A program made the translations under genes and the position numbers. From Streptomyces sp. NBC_00425 (GTDB lineage: Bacteria > Actinomycetota > Actinomycetes > Streptomycetales > Streptomycetaceae), in NCBI RefSeq assembly GCF_036030735.1, contig NZ_CP107928.1:4340001-4404000 (forward strand): DNA of 64,000 bases, read 5' to 3'. The notes under the pieces were generated by a model, which had not been told where the DNA came from, made no database searches, and saw only the letters and a program-made list of their open reading frames with translations. This document shows, piece by piece, positions 8,207-17,318 of the stretch (positions within the stretch are counted from its first letter, which is position 1; every line of letters begins with the position of its first letter).

Positions 8207-9768
8207 TGGCGGACGGAGTCAGAAGCCCGCTGGTGCGGTGGCTTCGGGAGATCTGGGAGATCCGGCTCCACCGCTATCTGGCGCTCCTGCTCACGGCCGC
8301 CGTGGTGACCGGGCTGGTCTTCGCCGTGCGGGCGGTCACCGCGGAACATCGGGCGTGCGCGCCGGGGGTGGCCCGTCCGCCCGGCAGCGACGAGTGCGTG
8401 GGCGTGGCCACGGACGCGTTCGACTTCGGGCACCCCCAACTGCGTGACGCGGTGAAGGCGATCGACCGGGAGAACAGCCGCCTGAAGGCGGGCGGATACG
8501 TCACGGTCGCCCTGATGCTGCCGTACACCGCCACCACCCCCTCGACGCTCAGCGACATCCAGCACGAGGTGCAGGGGGCGTACCTGGCGCAGTGGCAGGC
8601 CAACCACACCTCCAACGGGCAGGCCCCGGCGATCCGTCTGGTGCTCGCCAACCCCGGCGCGACCAGCGCCCACTGGGAGACGATGGTCGACCGGCTGGAG
8701 CGGATGGCGCGGGGCGAGGACCGGCTGAGGGCGGTGGCCGGGGTCGGCCAGAGCACCGAAGCCAACAAGAAGGCGGTGGCGGAGCTGACCCGGCGGGGCA
8801 TCCCGGTGGTCGGCGCGTCCATCACCGCCGACGACCTCGCCAACGGGCAGAACGGCAGGGACCCCTTCCCCGGACTGGCCCGGGTGGCCCCCACCAACAC
8901 CGACGAGGCGCGCGCCCTGGCCTCGTTCGCCAAGGTCGACGCCGCACGGGCGCTGCTGGTGTACGACAAGCCCGGCGACCCGTACACGCGCACGCTGCAG
9001 ACGTCGTTCGCCGCGCTGCTCAAGGGCTCGCCCTACGAGCCGCAGCCCTTCACCCCGCCCGCCGACCGGACGCAGGAGGGCACCACCGCGAACACCTTCC
9101 GGCAGATCACGCATCTGGTGTGCGACACCTCGGCGGGCACGGACACGATCCTGTTCGCCGGGCGGCACACCCAGCTGCGGCAGTTCGTCAACGCGCTGGG
9201 CACCCGCGGCTGCCAGGACCGGAGGTTCACCGTGCTGACCGGCGACGAGGGCTCGTACCTGTCCGGCGACAAGAAGCTGGACCGCACCGCCCTCACCCAC
9301 AACCTGTCGGTCCGGTACACCGCCCTCGCCCACCCGGACGCCTGGACGACGTCCCCCGCGGGGCCGGGCGGCTCCGCCGCGGACGCGAAGGCCCTCACCG
9401 ACCTCCTCGCCCGCAGCGCCCGAGCGCCGGTCGGCCCGATCGGCGAGGTCGCCCTGGAGGACGGTCAGCTGATCATCGGCTACGACGCGATGACGCTGGC
9501 CGTCCACGGCATCCGCGAGGCCACCCCGGAGGGCGGGACGGCTCCGCCCCTCGCGGACGTCGGCCTGCAGTGGCCGCAGGTCAAGGGCTCGCTGCGGGTG
9601 AACGGGGCGAGCGGCTGGATCTGCCTGGACGTGCACGGCAACCCGTACGACAAGGCCGTCCCGATCGTCGAGCTGCACGCCGACGGCGGCTCCCGCTTCT
9701 TACGGCTCGCCTGGCCGGAGGGCAGGCCCCCGGGAAAGGAGTGCCTGCCCCCCGTCAAGGGCGGATAG
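8206..9768 (+). CDS. Membrane-anchored protein with a type 1 solute-binding-like domain; TTA codon
   Basis: The 520-residue product has a short cytoplasmic N-terminus, one membrane helix (about residues 24-43, YLALLLTAAVVTGLVFAV) and a large extracytoplasmic part. That part resembles the periplasmic-binding fold of branched-chain amino-acid receptors: VTVALMLPYT, a strand pair around RAVAGVGQSTEANKKAVAEL, GIPVVGASITADD, and ALLVYDKPGDPYTRTLQTSF. No lipobox or ABC permease accompanies it. Leu499 is encoded by TTA (9700-9702), the only TTA I found in a real gene here; in Streptomyces this makes translation depend on the developmental tRNA bldA. It is coupled to the upstream P-loop gene, so a ligand-sensing pair is plausible but unproven. 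Confidence 0.75.
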   Translation: MADGVRSPLVRWLREIWEIRLHRYLALLLTAAVVTGLVFAVRAVTAEHRACAPGVARPPGSDECVGVATDAFDFGHPQLRDAVKAIDRENSRLKAGGYVTVALMLPYTATTPSTLSDIQHEVQGAYLAQWQANHTSNGQAPAIRLVLANPGATSAHWETMVDRLERMARGEDRLRAVAGVGQSTEANKKAVAELTRRGIPVVGASITADDLANGQNGRDPFPGLARVAPTNTDEARALASFAKVDAARALLVYDKPGDPYTRTLQTSFAALLKGSPYEPQPFTPPADRTQEGTTANTFRQITHLVCDTSAGTDTILFAGRHTQLRQFVNALGTRGCQDRRFTVLTGDEGSYLSGDKKLDRTALTHNLSVRYTALAHPDAWTTSPAGPGGSAADAKALTDLLARSARAPVGPIGEVALEDGQLIIGYDAMTLAVHGIREATPEGGTAPPLADVGLQWPQVKGSLRVNGASGWICLDVHGNPYDKAVPIVELHADGGSRFLRLAWPEGRPPGKECLPPVKGG

Positions 9769-10233
9769 GACGGCCGGACGGGCGGCCGGGGCAGGACGCC
9801 CGGCTCGCTTCCTCGAACATGCCCCCCACGAGCTGGAACACCGCTTGATCCTTCTCGAGCTCGACAAGGTTCTCCCTCGGAAAGCTCTTCGCCTTCGAGA
9901 AGATGTAGGAAACCCGTCCCGGCGCGACCTTCCGCAGCCAGTCGTACATCGCGTCCGGCTCGGTGGGCAGGGACTTCATGTGGTCGTAGCCCGGGAAGAT
10001 GTCGTAGTCGGGGTCTCCCGGCCGCGTGACGGGGACGGTCAGATCGCGGCGACCGGGGAAGCGGCGCAGGCCCTGTCGGCTGCCGTCCACGGACACCCAG
10101 CTCTCCTCCCGTTGCGAGGCCGCGCCGCACGACCCGGCCTCGGCGGCTCCGCCCGCGAGGGTCTTGTTCTCGACGTACACGAACTGGTCGCCGCGGACGG
10201 TGCCGTGCCCGTCCGTGCGCGCGGCGGCCAGCG
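9755..10233 (-). pseudogene. Remnant of a CU044_5270-family protein
   Basis: The reading frame gives LAAARTDGHGTVRGDQFVYVENKT, then PTEPDAMYDWLRKV and FQLVGGMFEEA. These are middle-region features of the CU044_5270 family, usually encoded just after an ECF sigma gene in Streptomyces. The N-terminal part with its membrane helix is missing, and the frame runs into unrelated sequence after FEEA and stops at 9755, overlapping the convergent gene's end by 14 bp. There is no start codon or ribosome site of its own. It is joined at its 5' side to a truncated sigma-factor gene. I regard it as a decayed fragment. Confidence 0.7.
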
Positions 10234-10728
10234 CGGCACCCCCAGGGCCTCCGCCGCCGCGTAGTCCAGGCCGCCCCACACGCACAGCGCCAGCACCTCC
10301 CGCTCCGGTCGCCGCAGCTTCGCGAGCGCGACCCGCACCAGGGCCAGTCGGGCGGCGGCGTCCATCCGCCCCTCGACCTCGTCGGCGAAGTCGCCCGGCT
10401 CCTCCCCACGTGGGAGCCGGGCGACGGCCGCCGCGTGCCTGCGGGCCGCGCGGCGGGTGTTGCGCATGACGTTGGTGGCGATGCCCAGCAGCCACGGGCG
10501 CAACGAGCCGCCGTCCACGTCGAGCTTCTCGCGCAGCCGCCAGGCGTCCAGGAAGGTCAGCGAGACGACCTCCTCGGCGGTCGTCCACTCCCCCGTGAGC
10601 CGGTAGGCGTGGTTGTAGACGGCACGGGCGTAGGCGTCGAAGAGCTCGCCGAAGGCGTCGTGGTCCCCCGCGCGGATGCGTTTCCTCAGCGTTCGCCGAG
10701 CACTCGGAGTACTCGCATTCGTATCCAC
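10234..10728 (-). pseudogene. Truncated ECF RNA polymerase sigma factor
   Basis: From a GTG at 10728 (AGAGGGG upstream) the first 165 residues match an ECF sigma factor: region 2 as FGELFDAYARAVYNHAYRLTGEWTTAEEVVSLTFLDAWR, then the start of region 4 as LRRPEREVLALCVWGGLDYAAAEALGVP. The homology stops exactly where the second half of the region 4 helix-turn-helix should follow, and the sequence continues in the frame of a different family. The ribosome would read on in the wrong frame to 10039, giving a 229-residue product without a -35-binding helix. A deletion removed the sigma 3' end and the partner's 5' end. It is probably inactive, though a promoter and start seem intact. Confidence 0.75.
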
Positions 10729-10748
10729 GCCCCTCTACCTGTCCGTAC

Positions 10749-10796
10749 GGCGAAGGCCGGTTCCCGTGACCCAGGTCACGGGAACCGGCCTTCGCC
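10749..10796 (-). terminator. Perfect 23-bp inverted repeat downstream of ccsB
   Basis: Arms 10749-10771 and 10774-10796 are perfect reverse complements of 23 bp separated by 2 bp. The hairpin begins 9 bp beyond the ccsB stop and has no U tract, typical of Streptomyces terminators. It should end the hemL-to-ccsB transcript and insulate the sigma-factor remnant downstream. Confidence 0.85.
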
Positions 10797-10804
10797 GCGC
10801 CGTC

Positions 10805-11944
10805 TCAGAAGGTGATGCCGGTCAGTGCGCCCAGGGACTTCACCTCGGCGTAGGAGTGCTTGCCGGAGATGAAGATGTTGACGCCGTAGTAGTTGAACAG
10901 CCAGCAGCCGAAGGCGAGGAGCGCCAGGTAGGCGGCCTTGCGGCCCTTCCAGCCGGCGGTGGCGCGGGCGTGCAGGTAGCAGGCGTAGGCGACCCAGGTG
11001 ATGAACGACCAGGTCTCCTTGGGGTCCCAGCCCCAGTAGCGGCCCCACGCGTCGCCGGCCCAGATCGCGCCCGCGATGATCGTGAACGTCCACAGGGGGA
11101 AGACGGCGGCGTTCACGCGGTAGGCGAACTTGTCGAGGGAGGCGGAGGCGGGGAGCCGGTCCAGGACCGAGTTCGCGAACCTGCCGGGCGTTCCGCCGTT
11201 CGCCAGCTTGTTCTCGTAGGCGTCCTTGAACAGGTACAGGATCGTGGCGACCGCGCCGACGTAGAACACCGCGCCGCAGAAGATCGCGGTGGAGACGTGG
11301 ATGTAAAGCCAGTAGGAGTGCAGCGCCGGGACCAGCTGGTCGCTCGCGGTGTAGAGGACCGTCACCGCGAGGCCCAGGTCCAGCAGGACCGTGGTGATCA
11401 GGAACAGGCCGAGCCAGCGCACGTTCTTCTTCAGCGCGAGCAGGGCGAGGTACACGCCGACGGCCACCGTGGAGAAGGTGATGTTGAACTCGTACATGTT
11501 GCCCCACGGCGCCCGCTGCACCGAGGCCGCACGGGCGACCACGCCGCCCACCTCGACCAGGAAGGCGAGCACGGTGAGGGAGATGGCGATCCGGCCGTAC
11601 ATGTCGCCCTGCTCGTCACCGCCGTGCGCGCCCGGCCCGTCGGGCACGTCACGCGCGCCGGCCGCGGAACGCACCACGACCTGCGGCCGCTCCAGGACGG
11701 CGGTGGAGCCGCCCTGCGTCACGGTGACGGCCGGCCCCTTCGCCGTGGCCTTCCCGCCCTGCTGGGCGGTGAGCGCGGCGGCGGTGCGGCCGACCTTGCT
11801 GCGGCTGCCGAGGAGCCATTCGGCGATGTACGCGAAGAAGGCCAGGGTGTAGACGGCCATCGAGGAGTAGATCAGCGTGTTGCTGATGCTCGCGAGATGT
11901 TCGTTGGTGGCGGCGGCCAACTCGGTCGCGGCGGCGAGAGTCAC
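10805..11944 (-). CDS. ccsB: Cytochrome c biogenesis protein CcsB (CcsA/ResC type)
   Basis: This 379-residue polytopic membrane protein is the haem-handling subunit of System II cytochrome c maturation. The tryptophan-rich haem-binding signature is present (WGRYWGWDPKETWSFITW, roughly residues 305-322), along with WGNMYEFN and conserved His in YWLYIHVSTAIFCGAVF. A hydrophilic insert of about 70 residues follows the first membrane helix. With ResB it moves haem outward and ligates it to apocytochrome CxxCH motifs. The GTG start at 11944 overlaps the resB stop by 4 nt (GTGA). It is the last gene of the operon, followed directly by a strong terminator. Confidence 0.95.
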   Translation of the reverse strand: MTLAAATELAAATNEHLASISNTLIYSSMAVYTLAFFAYIAEWLLGSRSKVGRTAAALTAQQGGKATAKGPAVTVTQGGSTAVLERPQVVVRSAAGARDVPDGPGAHGGDEQGDMYGRIAISLTVLAFLVEVGGVVARAASVQRAPWGNMYEFNITFSTVAVGVYLALLALKKNVRWLGLFLITTVLLDLGLAVTVLYTASDQLVPALHSYWLYIHVSTAIFCGAVFYVGAVATILYLFKDAYENKLANGGTPGRFANSVLDRLPASASLDKFAYRVNAAVFPLWTFTIIAGAIWAGDAWGRYWGWDPKETWSFITWVAYACYLHARATAGWKGRKAAYLALLAFGCWLFNYYGVNIFISGKHSYAEVKSLGALTGITF

Positions 11945-13671
11945 TGCTCAGCCCCTTTTTCGGCGGGTACGACATGGGGGTCGGTGGATTCGGGTGAGTC
12001 GTCCGCGGCGTCGGGCGCCCCGGGGGCCTGGTCGTACAGGGTTCCGGCGAGAGCGCCGAGTTCCTCGGGCACCTTGGCGGACTCGCTGCGGCCGAGGCCG
12101 GCCATCTCGACGACCGTCACCCCGTCGGCCCCCCGCACGGCACGCACCCACACCCGGCGGCGCTGGATGAACAGGGAGGCGGCGAGTCCGAAGATCGCGG
12201 TGATCGCGCCGCCCAGCGCCCAGCCGCTGCCCGGCTGCTGGGTGACCTGGAAGTTGGCCCACTGCCGGGTGCTCTCGTAGGTGACCGTGCCCGCCCCGCC
12301 TGGGAGCGTCATGGTCTCGCCGGGCTTGAGGTTCTCGCGCAGCTGCGCGTTCTTGGAGTCCTTGAACCCCTTCATGTGGGCCTTGTCGAGCTGGTACACG
12401 CTCTGCGGGATGCCCGAGTCGACGCCGAGGTCGCCGTGGTACGGCGTCAGGTTCAGCACCGGGTTGCGCAGCGAGGGGAACGTGGAGGCGGTCTCGCTGC
12501 CCGGCGTGTACGTCGGCAGGAAGAACGCCGAGATGCCCAGCTGCTCGCTGACGCCCCGGGCGTTCCGGTAGCCGTCCAGGACCTTGATCACCCCCGACGA
12601 GGTGACGTTGGAGTCGAGCGGCAGCAGCGGGACGGCGTCGTGGAAGACGACCTTGCCCTTGCCGTCGCGGACGGTGATCACCGGGGCGTAGCCGTGCGCG
12701 GTGAGGTAGACCTTCGAGTCGTCGATCTCCAGCGGGTGGTTGACCTTGACGACGGTCTTCGCGTCCTTGCCGTACGCGCCCACGCTGTAGGTGAGGGCGG
12801 CCTGGTAGGTGCGCGGGGTGCCGGTGTTGGGGCCCGAGGTCTCGTAGGTGCCGGTGAACTTGTCCAGGGCGAAGCTGAACGGGTTCAGGTCGTCGGTGTC
12901 GAAGAGGTTGCCGGACTTGAAGTCGTCGTAGGAGATGAGGGTGTTGGAGAAGCCTCCGCTGCCCTCGACGAGGAGTTTGTTGCCCTCGGACTTGAACAGC
13001 TGGCCCCAGGCGAAGGCGACCAGCATCACGATGAGGGCGATGTGGAAGGCGAGGTTGCCGACCTCGCGCAGATAGCCCTTCTCCGCGGCGACGGCGTCCC
13101 CTGTCGCGTGGGCGCGGAAGCGGCGCTTCCTCAGCAGTGCCAGCGCGGCCTCGCGCACCTGCTCCGGCTCGGCCCGCGTCTGCCAGGTCGTGTAGGCCGG
13201 CAGCCGGGTCAGCGTCCTCGGCGCCCCCGGCGGGCGGCCGCGCAGCTGGCCCACGAACTGCCAGGTGCGGGGCACGATGCAGCCGACGAGGGAGATGAAC
13301 AGCAGGAGGTAGATCGCGGAGAACCACACCGAGCTGTAGACGTGGAAGAGGCCGAGCCGGTCGTAGACGACCGCGAGGCTCCCGTGGGCCCGGCGGAATT
13401 CGGCGACCTTCGTCTCGTCGTTGCCGGACTGCGGGATCAGCGAGCCGGGGATCGCCCCGAGCGCGAGCAGCAGCAGAAGCAGCAGCGCGACCCGCATGGA
13501 GGTGAGCTGACGCCAGAACCAGCGGGCCCAGCCGACGACGCCCAGGCCGGGCATGTTGGCGAGCGAGTCCGCGGGCGCGGTCGACAGCTGGGAGCCGGCG
13601 GCGCCGAGATCCTGCTCCTCGGAGGCGGCCGGAGTCTCACCGGGGCCGGCGTTGACCGTGCTCTTGCTCAT
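11941..13671 (-). CDS. resB: Cytochrome c biogenesis protein ResB (Ccs1)
   Basis: This 576-residue protein is the second half of the System II cytochrome c synthetase. It has a cytoplasmic N-terminus of about 55 residues, membrane helices near residues 58-80, 108-130 and 205-225, a large extracytoplasmic domain, and a last helix near 480-500 (ALGGAITAIFGLAASLFI). LALGAIPGSLIPQSG and VYSSVWFSAIYLLLFISLVGCIVPRTW are family signatures. It forms a complex with CcsB to deliver and attach haem. It sits 3 bp from ccdA and overlaps ccsB, in the order resA-ccdA-resB-ccsB. Confidence 0.95.
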   Translation of the reverse strand: MSKSTVNAGPGETPAASEEQDLGAAGSQLSTAPADSLANMPGLGVVGWARWFWRQLTSMRVALLLLLLLALGAIPGSLIPQSGNDETKVAEFRRAHGSLAVVYDRLGLFHVYSSVWFSAIYLLLFISLVGCIVPRTWQFVGQLRGRPPGAPRTLTRLPAYTTWQTRAEPEQVREAALALLRKRRFRAHATGDAVAAEKGYLREVGNLAFHIALIVMLVAFAWGQLFKSEGNKLLVEGSGGFSNTLISYDDFKSGNLFDTDDLNPFSFALDKFTGTYETSGPNTGTPRTYQAALTYSVGAYGKDAKTVVKVNHPLEIDDSKVYLTAHGYAPVITVRDGKGKVVFHDAVPLLPLDSNVTSSGVIKVLDGYRNARGVSEQLGISAFFLPTYTPGSETASTFPSLRNPVLNLTPYHGDLGVDSGIPQSVYQLDKAHMKGFKDSKNAQLRENLKPGETMTLPGGAGTVTYESTRQWANFQVTQQPGSGWALGGAITAIFGLAASLFIQRRRVWVRAVRGADGVTVVEMAGLGRSESAKVPEELGALAGTLYDQAPGAPDAADDSPESTDPHVVPAEKGAEQ

Positions 13672-13674
13672 GGA

Positions 13675-14448
13675 TCAGATCCCCACAGTGAAGCCGGCGG
13701 ACCAGGACTGCATGTCCTGCACGATGCGGTCCCAGGCGCCGGTCAGCAGCAGCAGACCGGTGACGATCATCATCGTGCCGCCGATCCGCATCACCCAGAC
13801 GTAGTGGCGCTTGACCCAGCCGAAGGCGCCGAGCGCCTTGCGGAAGGCGACCGCGGCGAGCACGAACGGCACGCCGAGGCCGAGGCAGTAGGCGACGGTC
13901 AGTATGGCACCGCGGCCGGCGCTCCCCTGCTGGGAGGAGAGGGCGATGACGGAGGCGAGGGTCGGACCGATGCAGGGGGTCCACCCGATGCCGAACAGGG
14001 CGCCGAGGAAGGGAGCACCGACGAGCCCGGCGACGGGCCTGCGGTGGAAGCGGAACTCCCGCTGCGTCATCCAGGGCATCAGGCCCATGAAGAAGACGCC
14101 CATGAGGATCATGAGGACGCCCAGCACCTTGGACAGGACGCTCTGGTTCTCCTGGAGCGTCTGGCCGAAGTACCCGAACAGGGCCCCGCCGGAGACGAAC
14201 ACGGCGGTGAAGCCGAGGACGAACAGGGAGGCGCCGGCGACCATCCGTCCGCGCCGGGCCTCGGCGAGGTCGGTGCCGGTCACGCCGGTGACGTACGAGA
14301 GATAGCCCGGGACGAGCGGCAGGACGCAGGGCGAGAAGAAGGAGACGAGACCGCCGAGCAGGGCCAGCGGCAGGGCGAGCAGCAGGGCGCCGTTCATCAC
14401 CGTCTGGTTCGGGTCGGTGGCCGCGGCGAACGTGGTGAGCGCGCTCAC
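13675..14448 (-). CDS. ccdA: Thiol-disulfide transport protein CcdA
   Basis: The 257-residue protein has six predicted membrane helices and the two membrane-embedded cysteine motifs of the CcdA/DsbD family: SFFSPCVLPLVPGYLSYV near residue 35 and GIGWTPCIGPTLASV near residue 150. It carries reducing equivalents from cytoplasmic thioredoxin across the membrane to ResA, which keeps apocytochrome cysteines reduced for haem attachment. It begins at a GTG (14448) one base after the resA stop and is followed 3 bp later by resB. Confidence 0.95.
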   Translation of the reverse strand: MSALTTFAAATDPNQTVMNGALLLALPLALLGGLVSFFSPCVLPLVPGYLSYVTGVTGTDLAEARRGRMVAGASLFVLGFTAVFVSGGALFGYFGQTLQENQSVLSKVLGVLMILMGVFFMGLMPWMTQREFRFHRRPVAGLVGAPFLGALFGIGWTPCIGPTLASVIALSSQQGSAGRGAILTVAYCLGLGVPFVLAAVAFRKALGAFGWVKRHYVWVMRIGGTMMIVTGLLLLTGAWDRIVQDMQSWSAGFTVGI

Positions 14449-14449
14449 G

Positions 14450-15052
14450 TCACTTCTCCGCGAGGATCGGGGCGATCATCTTGCGCAGCTTCTCCTCGCT
14501 GAGCGCGGCCAGCGAGCGGGCGGCGATCTTCCCCTCCCGGTCGACGACGAGCGTGGAGGGGATGGCCTGGGGGTTGAGCGTGCCCTTGCGGAAGCGGAGG
14601 ATCAGCTTGCTGCTGGGGTCGTACAGGCTGGGGTAGGTGACGCCGTACTGCTCCTCGAAGGCGAGGGCGCTGCGCACCTGGGGGTCGGCGACGTTGATGC
14701 CGACGAACTGCACGCCCTTGCCCTGCAGGTCCTTGGAGACCTTCTCGAAGTTGGGCGCCTCGGCGCGGCACGGGGCGCACCAGGAGCCCCACACGTTCAG
14801 GACGACGATCTTGCCCTTGAAGGAGGCGATGTCCAGTTGTTTGCCCGCGACGGTCGCACCCGACAGGTCGGGGACCTGCGCCCGCTGCCCCTTCTCGGCG
14901 GTGGAGATGCCGTCCTTGCCGAGGACGAAGTTGGTGCCGCCGCCCCCGCCCGACGTGCCCCCGGAGCCGCAGGCGGACAGCAGCAACGCGGCGACGACGG
15001 CACCCGCGCCGAGGACTGCGGGGCGACGCGGACGGATCCAGGCGGCACTCAT
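14450..15052 (-). CDS. resA: ResA/TlpA-type thioredoxin lipoprotein
   Basis: This 200-residue protein has a lipobox signal peptide (LLLSACGS, Cys28), a Gly-rich spacer and a TlpA-like thioredoxin fold with active site WCAPC at 91-95 and cis-Pro in NPQAIPSTLVVDREGKI. It should be lipid-anchored outside the membrane, receive electrons from CcdA and reduce the CxxCH cysteines of apocytochromes c before haem ligation. It opens the resA-ccdA-resB-ccsB cluster, 66 bp after a polysaccharide-deacetylase-like gene in the same direction. Confidence 0.95.
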   Translation of the reverse strand: MSAAWIRPRRPAVLGAGAVVAALLLSACGSGGTSGGGGGTNFVLGKDGISTAEKGQRAQVPDLSGATVAGKQLDIASFKGKIVVLNVWGSWCAPCRAEAPNFEKVSKDLQGKGVQFVGINVADPQVRSALAFEEQYGVTYPSLYDPSSKLILRFRKGTLNPQAIPSTLVVDREGKIAARSLAALSEEKLRKMIAPILAEK

Positions 15053-15118
15053 GTGAAAAGTTTCGCATGCCCGTTCTGAGGATCTTGCGCGCCCCCCTTG
15101 CGGGGAGAAAACCGCATT

Positions 15119-16468
15119 TCAGGTGGCAGACGCGGAGGCCTTCGGGGACTTCGGGCCGGTCGGCGACTTCGGGGCGGTCGGCGACTTCGGGGTCGCGGCC
15201 AGGAACGTCTTCCAGCCGCCGGCCGGCTGCTGCCCGACCTCGAGGGTGCGCAGCTTCTCGAGCACCTCCGGCTTCTGGACGTCGATCCAGTCCACGAACT
15301 GCCGGAAGGAGACGATGCGCACGTCCGCGCCCTTCTCCTTCTCCCGTGCGATGTGCTTGAAGGACTCCTCGACGGCGTCCATGTAGATGCCGCCGTTCCA
15401 CTGCTCGAAGTGGTTGCCGACGAAGAACGGAGCCCGGTTAGTCTCGAATGCCCGCTTGAATCCCTGTATGTACGCCTGGGAGGACTGCTGACGCCAGCCG
15501 GGGTAGTTGTGGGCGGGCGCCTTGGTCGAGTTGACGGACTGGTTGGCGAGCATGTTGTAGTCCATCGAGAGGACCTCGAAGCTGCGCCCCGGGAAAGGTA
15601 TCTGCTGCAACGGCAGATCCCAGATCCCGGCCTTCTTCTTCGGCCACACCTGACGGCCGCCCGGCGAGGAGGCGTCGTAGCGCCAGCCGAGGGCACGGGC
15701 GGTGGGCAGCAGATTGTCCTGACCGAGCAGACAGGGCGTGCGTCCGCCGACGAGTTCCTTGTCGTAGTCGAAGGGCAGCGCGGGCAGGTCGGTCCAGCCG
15801 GTGTTGGTCCGCCACTCCTTGACGAACTTCTTCGCCTGGTCTATCTCGCTGCGCCACTGCGCCGGCGTCCACTTGCCGACCGAGCCGTGGCCCTCGCCGC
15901 AGAAGTGGCCGTTGAAGTGGGTGCCTATCTCGTGCCCCTCGAGCCAGGCGCGACGGACGCCCGCGAGCGTCATCTTGACGTGCTCGTCGGTGAGGTAGCC
16001 GATGTCGGAGGCACCGCGGGGGTTGTTCGGCGGGTCGTAGAGCCGCTTCTTCGACTCGGGCAGCAGATACAGCCCGGAGAGGAAGAAGGTCATGCTCGCG
16101 CCGTGCGCCTTGGCGAGATCGAGGAAGCGGTCGAAGAGCCCGTTGCCGACCTCGCCCGCGCCGTCCCAGGAGAAGACGACGAACTGCGGCGGCTCCTCGC
16201 CGGGCTGGAGCGGCACCGGCTTGGCCGGCTGGTGGGGCTGCTTGCCCGTGAAGGACGTGGAGCCGTCGCCCAGGGGGCGGGCACCGGACTTGGGGCGGGG
16301 ACTGCCGGAGCCGCCGTCCTTGGCGCCCTTCTTCGCATCACCGGCGGGGGACGGGTCGTCCGAACTCGTGAGACTGCCGCAGCCGGCGAGTCCGGCGACT
16401 GCCGCGGCTCCGGCCCCGAGTCCGATGGCTCCCCTTCGGGTGATCGTGCGCATGGCGTCCTCGTTCAT
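15119..16468 (-). CDS. Secreted lipoprotein, polysaccharide-deacetylase-like
   Basis: The 449-residue protein starts with a twin-arginine-like leader (TRRGAIGLGAGAAAVAGLAGCGS) that also ends in a lipobox, so it is probably an exported lipoprotein. After a Ser/Pro/Gly-rich linker comes a domain resembling NodB-type polysaccharide deacetylases: QFVVFSWDGAGEVG near residue 94, GHEIGTHFNGHFCGEGHG near 170, and a large (beta/alpha) barrel. The metal-binding Asp and His pattern is only partly recognisable, so activity is uncertain. The C-terminus has short repeats of the type PKSPTxPKSPTG. A second ATG at 16453 is possible. It lies between a histidine-phosphatase-family gene and resA in a long co-directional run. 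Confidence 0.75.
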   Translation of the reverse strand: MNEDAMRTITRRGAIGLGAGAAAVAGLAGCGSLTSSDDPSPAGDAKKGAKDGGSGSPRPKSGARPLGDGSTSFTGKQPHQPAKPVPLQPGEEPPQFVVFSWDGAGEVGNGLFDRFLDLAKAHGASMTFFLSGLYLLPESKKRLYDPPNNPRGASDIGYLTDEHVKMTLAGVRRAWLEGHEIGTHFNGHFCGEGHGSVGKWTPAQWRSEIDQAKKFVKEWRTNTGWTDLPALPFDYDKELVGGRTPCLLGQDNLLPTARALGWRYDASSPGGRQVWPKKKAGIWDLPLQQIPFPGRSFEVLSMDYNMLANQSVNSTKAPAHNYPGWRQQSSQAYIQGFKRAFETNRAPFFVGNHFEQWNGGIYMDAVEESFKHIAREKEKGADVRIVSFRQFVDWIDVQKPEVLEKLRTLEVGQQPAGGWKTFLAATPKSPTAPKSPTGPKSPKASASAT

Positions 16469-16616
16469 CAGATCCTCTGGTGGTCACCCATTCAGAGGAC
16501 ATGATGAACGACAGGGTTCCGCCGATAGTTCCGGATTCGGTAACAGACGGGGTATTTCAGCCACGCGGCCGGGCCCGGCGGGCCGCAGGGCCCGGCCGGG
16601 CGGCCGTCGTCACCCG

Positions 16617-17318
16617 TTACGCGCCGAACGCCTTGCCCTTGCCCGGCACCGGCTTGGCCCCGGCGCGCAGGTGCACCGGCACCAGGTCGAGGGCGGGTTC
16701 GGTGTACCCGACCGACATGATCCGGTCGCCCTGGTACGTGAACGTCGTCAGCGAGGCGAGCGTGCACTGCCGCTTGCGCGGGTCGTGCCACAGCCGCCGC
16801 CGCTCGACGTAGGACCGCACGATCCAGATCGGCAGCTGATGGCTGACCAGCACGGCCTCGTGCCCGCGGGCCGCGTCCTTCGCCGCGTCCAGTGCGCCCA
16901 TCATCCGCACGACCTGGTCGACGTAGGGCTCACCCCAGGACGGCTTGAAGGGGTTGACGAGATGCTTCCAGTTCTCCGGCCGGCGCAGCGCCCCGTCGCC
17001 CACGCCGAACGTCTTGCCCTGGAAGACGTTCTCCGCCTCCAGCAGCCGCGCGTCGGTGGCCAGGTCGAGCCCGTGCGCCTTCGCGATGGGGGTCGCCGTC
17101 TCCTGCGCCCGCTCCAGCGGGGAGGCGACGACGTGCGTGACGTCGCGGGAGGCGAGATGCTCGGCGACCCGGTCGGCCATCTGCCGGCCCAGCTCGGAGA
17201 GGTGGTAGCCGTCGAGACGGCCGTAGAGCACGCCGTCGGGGTTGTCGACCTCGCCGTGGCGCATGAGGTGGACGACGGTGATGTCCTGGGCGGCGCCGTT
17301 CTTCTCGAAGGTGCTCAT
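16617..17318 (-). CDS. Histidine phosphatase family protein (phosphoglycerate-mutase-like)
   Basis: This 233-residue protein begins its catalytic domain with [30 protein letters not shown], where the RHG motif supplies the phospho-accepting His. A second-half [20 protein letters not shown] supplies the other catalytic His. Members hydrolyse or transfer phosphate on many substrates, so the substrate cannot be named. The ATG at 17318 overlaps the hemL stop by 4 nt (ATGA), giving translational coupling. A C-terminal region of about 40 residues beyond the core is polar and probably flexible. Confidence 0.9.
   Translation of the reverse strand: MSTFEKNGAAQDITVVHLMRHGEVDNPDGVLYGRLDGYHLSELGRQMADRVAEHLASRDVTHVVASPLERAQETATPIAKAHGLDLATDARLLEAENVFQGKTFGVGDGALRRPENWKHLVNPFKPSWGEPYVDQVVRMMGALDAAKDAARGHEAVLVSHQLPIWIVRSYVERRRLWHDPRKRQCTLASLTTFTYQGDRIMSVGYTEPALDLVPVHLRAGAKPVPGKGKAFGA

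Noticed and set aside
10039..10233. C-terminal extension of the sigma factor in the shifted frame
   Set aside because: The residues are Arg/Ala/Pro-rich out-of-frame translation; the other frame matches CU044_5270 proteins.
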